Shown one piece after another: positions 63,935 through 64,000 of a DNA stretch of 64,000 bases; the first letter of the stretch is position 1, and every line of letters starts with the position of its first letter. Source of the DNA: Flammeovirgaceae bacterium UBA6059 (lineage in GTDB: Bacteria > Bacteroidota > Bacteroidia > Cytophagales > Cyclobacteriaceae); assembly GCA_002435755.1 (NCBI GenBank), contig DIYH01000014.1, forward strand, positions 124,001-188,000. Reading direction: 5' to 3'. The notes beneath the pieces are model-generated. The model was given only the letters and a program-made list of their open reading frames with translations, did no database searches and was not told the origin of the DNA. The translations under genes were made by a program, and so were the position numbers.

Positions 63935-64000
63935 TTACTCGTCTTTAAGTGACACTGAAGGATTGACAATAGCCGCCGACCATGCTCTAAAGACTATAGC
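63935..64000 (-). CDS. C-terminal end of a preceding FtsX-like permease (cut by window edge)
   Basis: Twenty-one codons plus a TAA, read from the window edge, give the tail SAAIVNPSVSLKDE, which fits the standard FtsX-permease ending AAxxNPxxSLRxE. The stop lies 1 base before the ATG of the following permease, so the two paralogous genes are one transcript. Confidence 0.6.
   Translation of the reverse strand, partial: AIVFRAWSAAIVNPSVSLKDE

Overview
The window looks like chromosomal DNA of a Bacteroidota bacterium, most likely a Cytophagales-type, probably marine, relative; the rank below phylum is inference. Supporting signs are C-terminal sorting domains of the type IX secretion system on two exported proteins, FecI/FecR/STN-TonB receptor signalling, FtsX/MacB-like permeases with a PadR partner, YHYH and MORN-variant lipoproteins, a DnaG that has lost most zinc ligands, and very few Shine-Dalgarno sequences. 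No phage, IS element or CRISPR array was seen.

Layout. 1-6.3 kb: an RND efflux pump cut by the window edge, a frameshifted S41 protease lipoprotein and an orphan molybdopterin oxidoreductase. 6.7-10.9 kb: a sigma-ECF / FecR / STN-TonB receptor trio; the receptor has a Met-Gly-Pro-Gly repeat. 10.9-16.0 kb (minus strand): a run of genes for ECF sigma, small membrane anti-sigma candidate, Spy/CpxP-like protein, YHYH lipoprotein, MORN lipoprotein, YHYH lipoprotein, MORN protein and SCO copper chaperone. With the Met-rich receptor converging on it, this looks like a metal (copper) homeostasis locus and is the best candidate for an undescribed system. 16.9-20.5 kb: a giant phosphoesterase-like / kinase-like / outer-membrane-barrel fusion. 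20.7-23.8 kb: a lactonase, MalY-type aminotransferase and B1 metallo-beta-lactamase-like operon. 24.6-30.1 kb: a GyrI-like protein and two adjacent redox enzymes that each carry an N-terminal Rieske domain (one fused to a pyruvate-oxidase-like TPP enzyme, one to a glutamate-synthase FMN domain), with a WYL regulator upstream; this is the second candidate system.

30-39.6 kb: mostly accessory functions (solute-binding protein, DUF2141, DUF3750, DUF2490, DUF2252, thioredoxin-like, DinB, PadR plus FtsX-type permease). 39.6-56.3 kb: housekeeping genes: ribBA-surE, dnaG, mrp/apbC-nfuA-like, a type IX-secreted M43 protease, a double-length D-Ala-D-Ala ligase next to a PASTA protein, a site-2 protease, a HAD phosphatase and tRNA-Ile(CAU). 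56.25-57.38 kb has no recognisable gene. 57.4-64 kb: a DUF1622 membrane protein, an acetylesterase-GH26 mannanase fusion, an NSS sodium symporter and two tandem FtsX-like permeases, the outer one cut by the window end.
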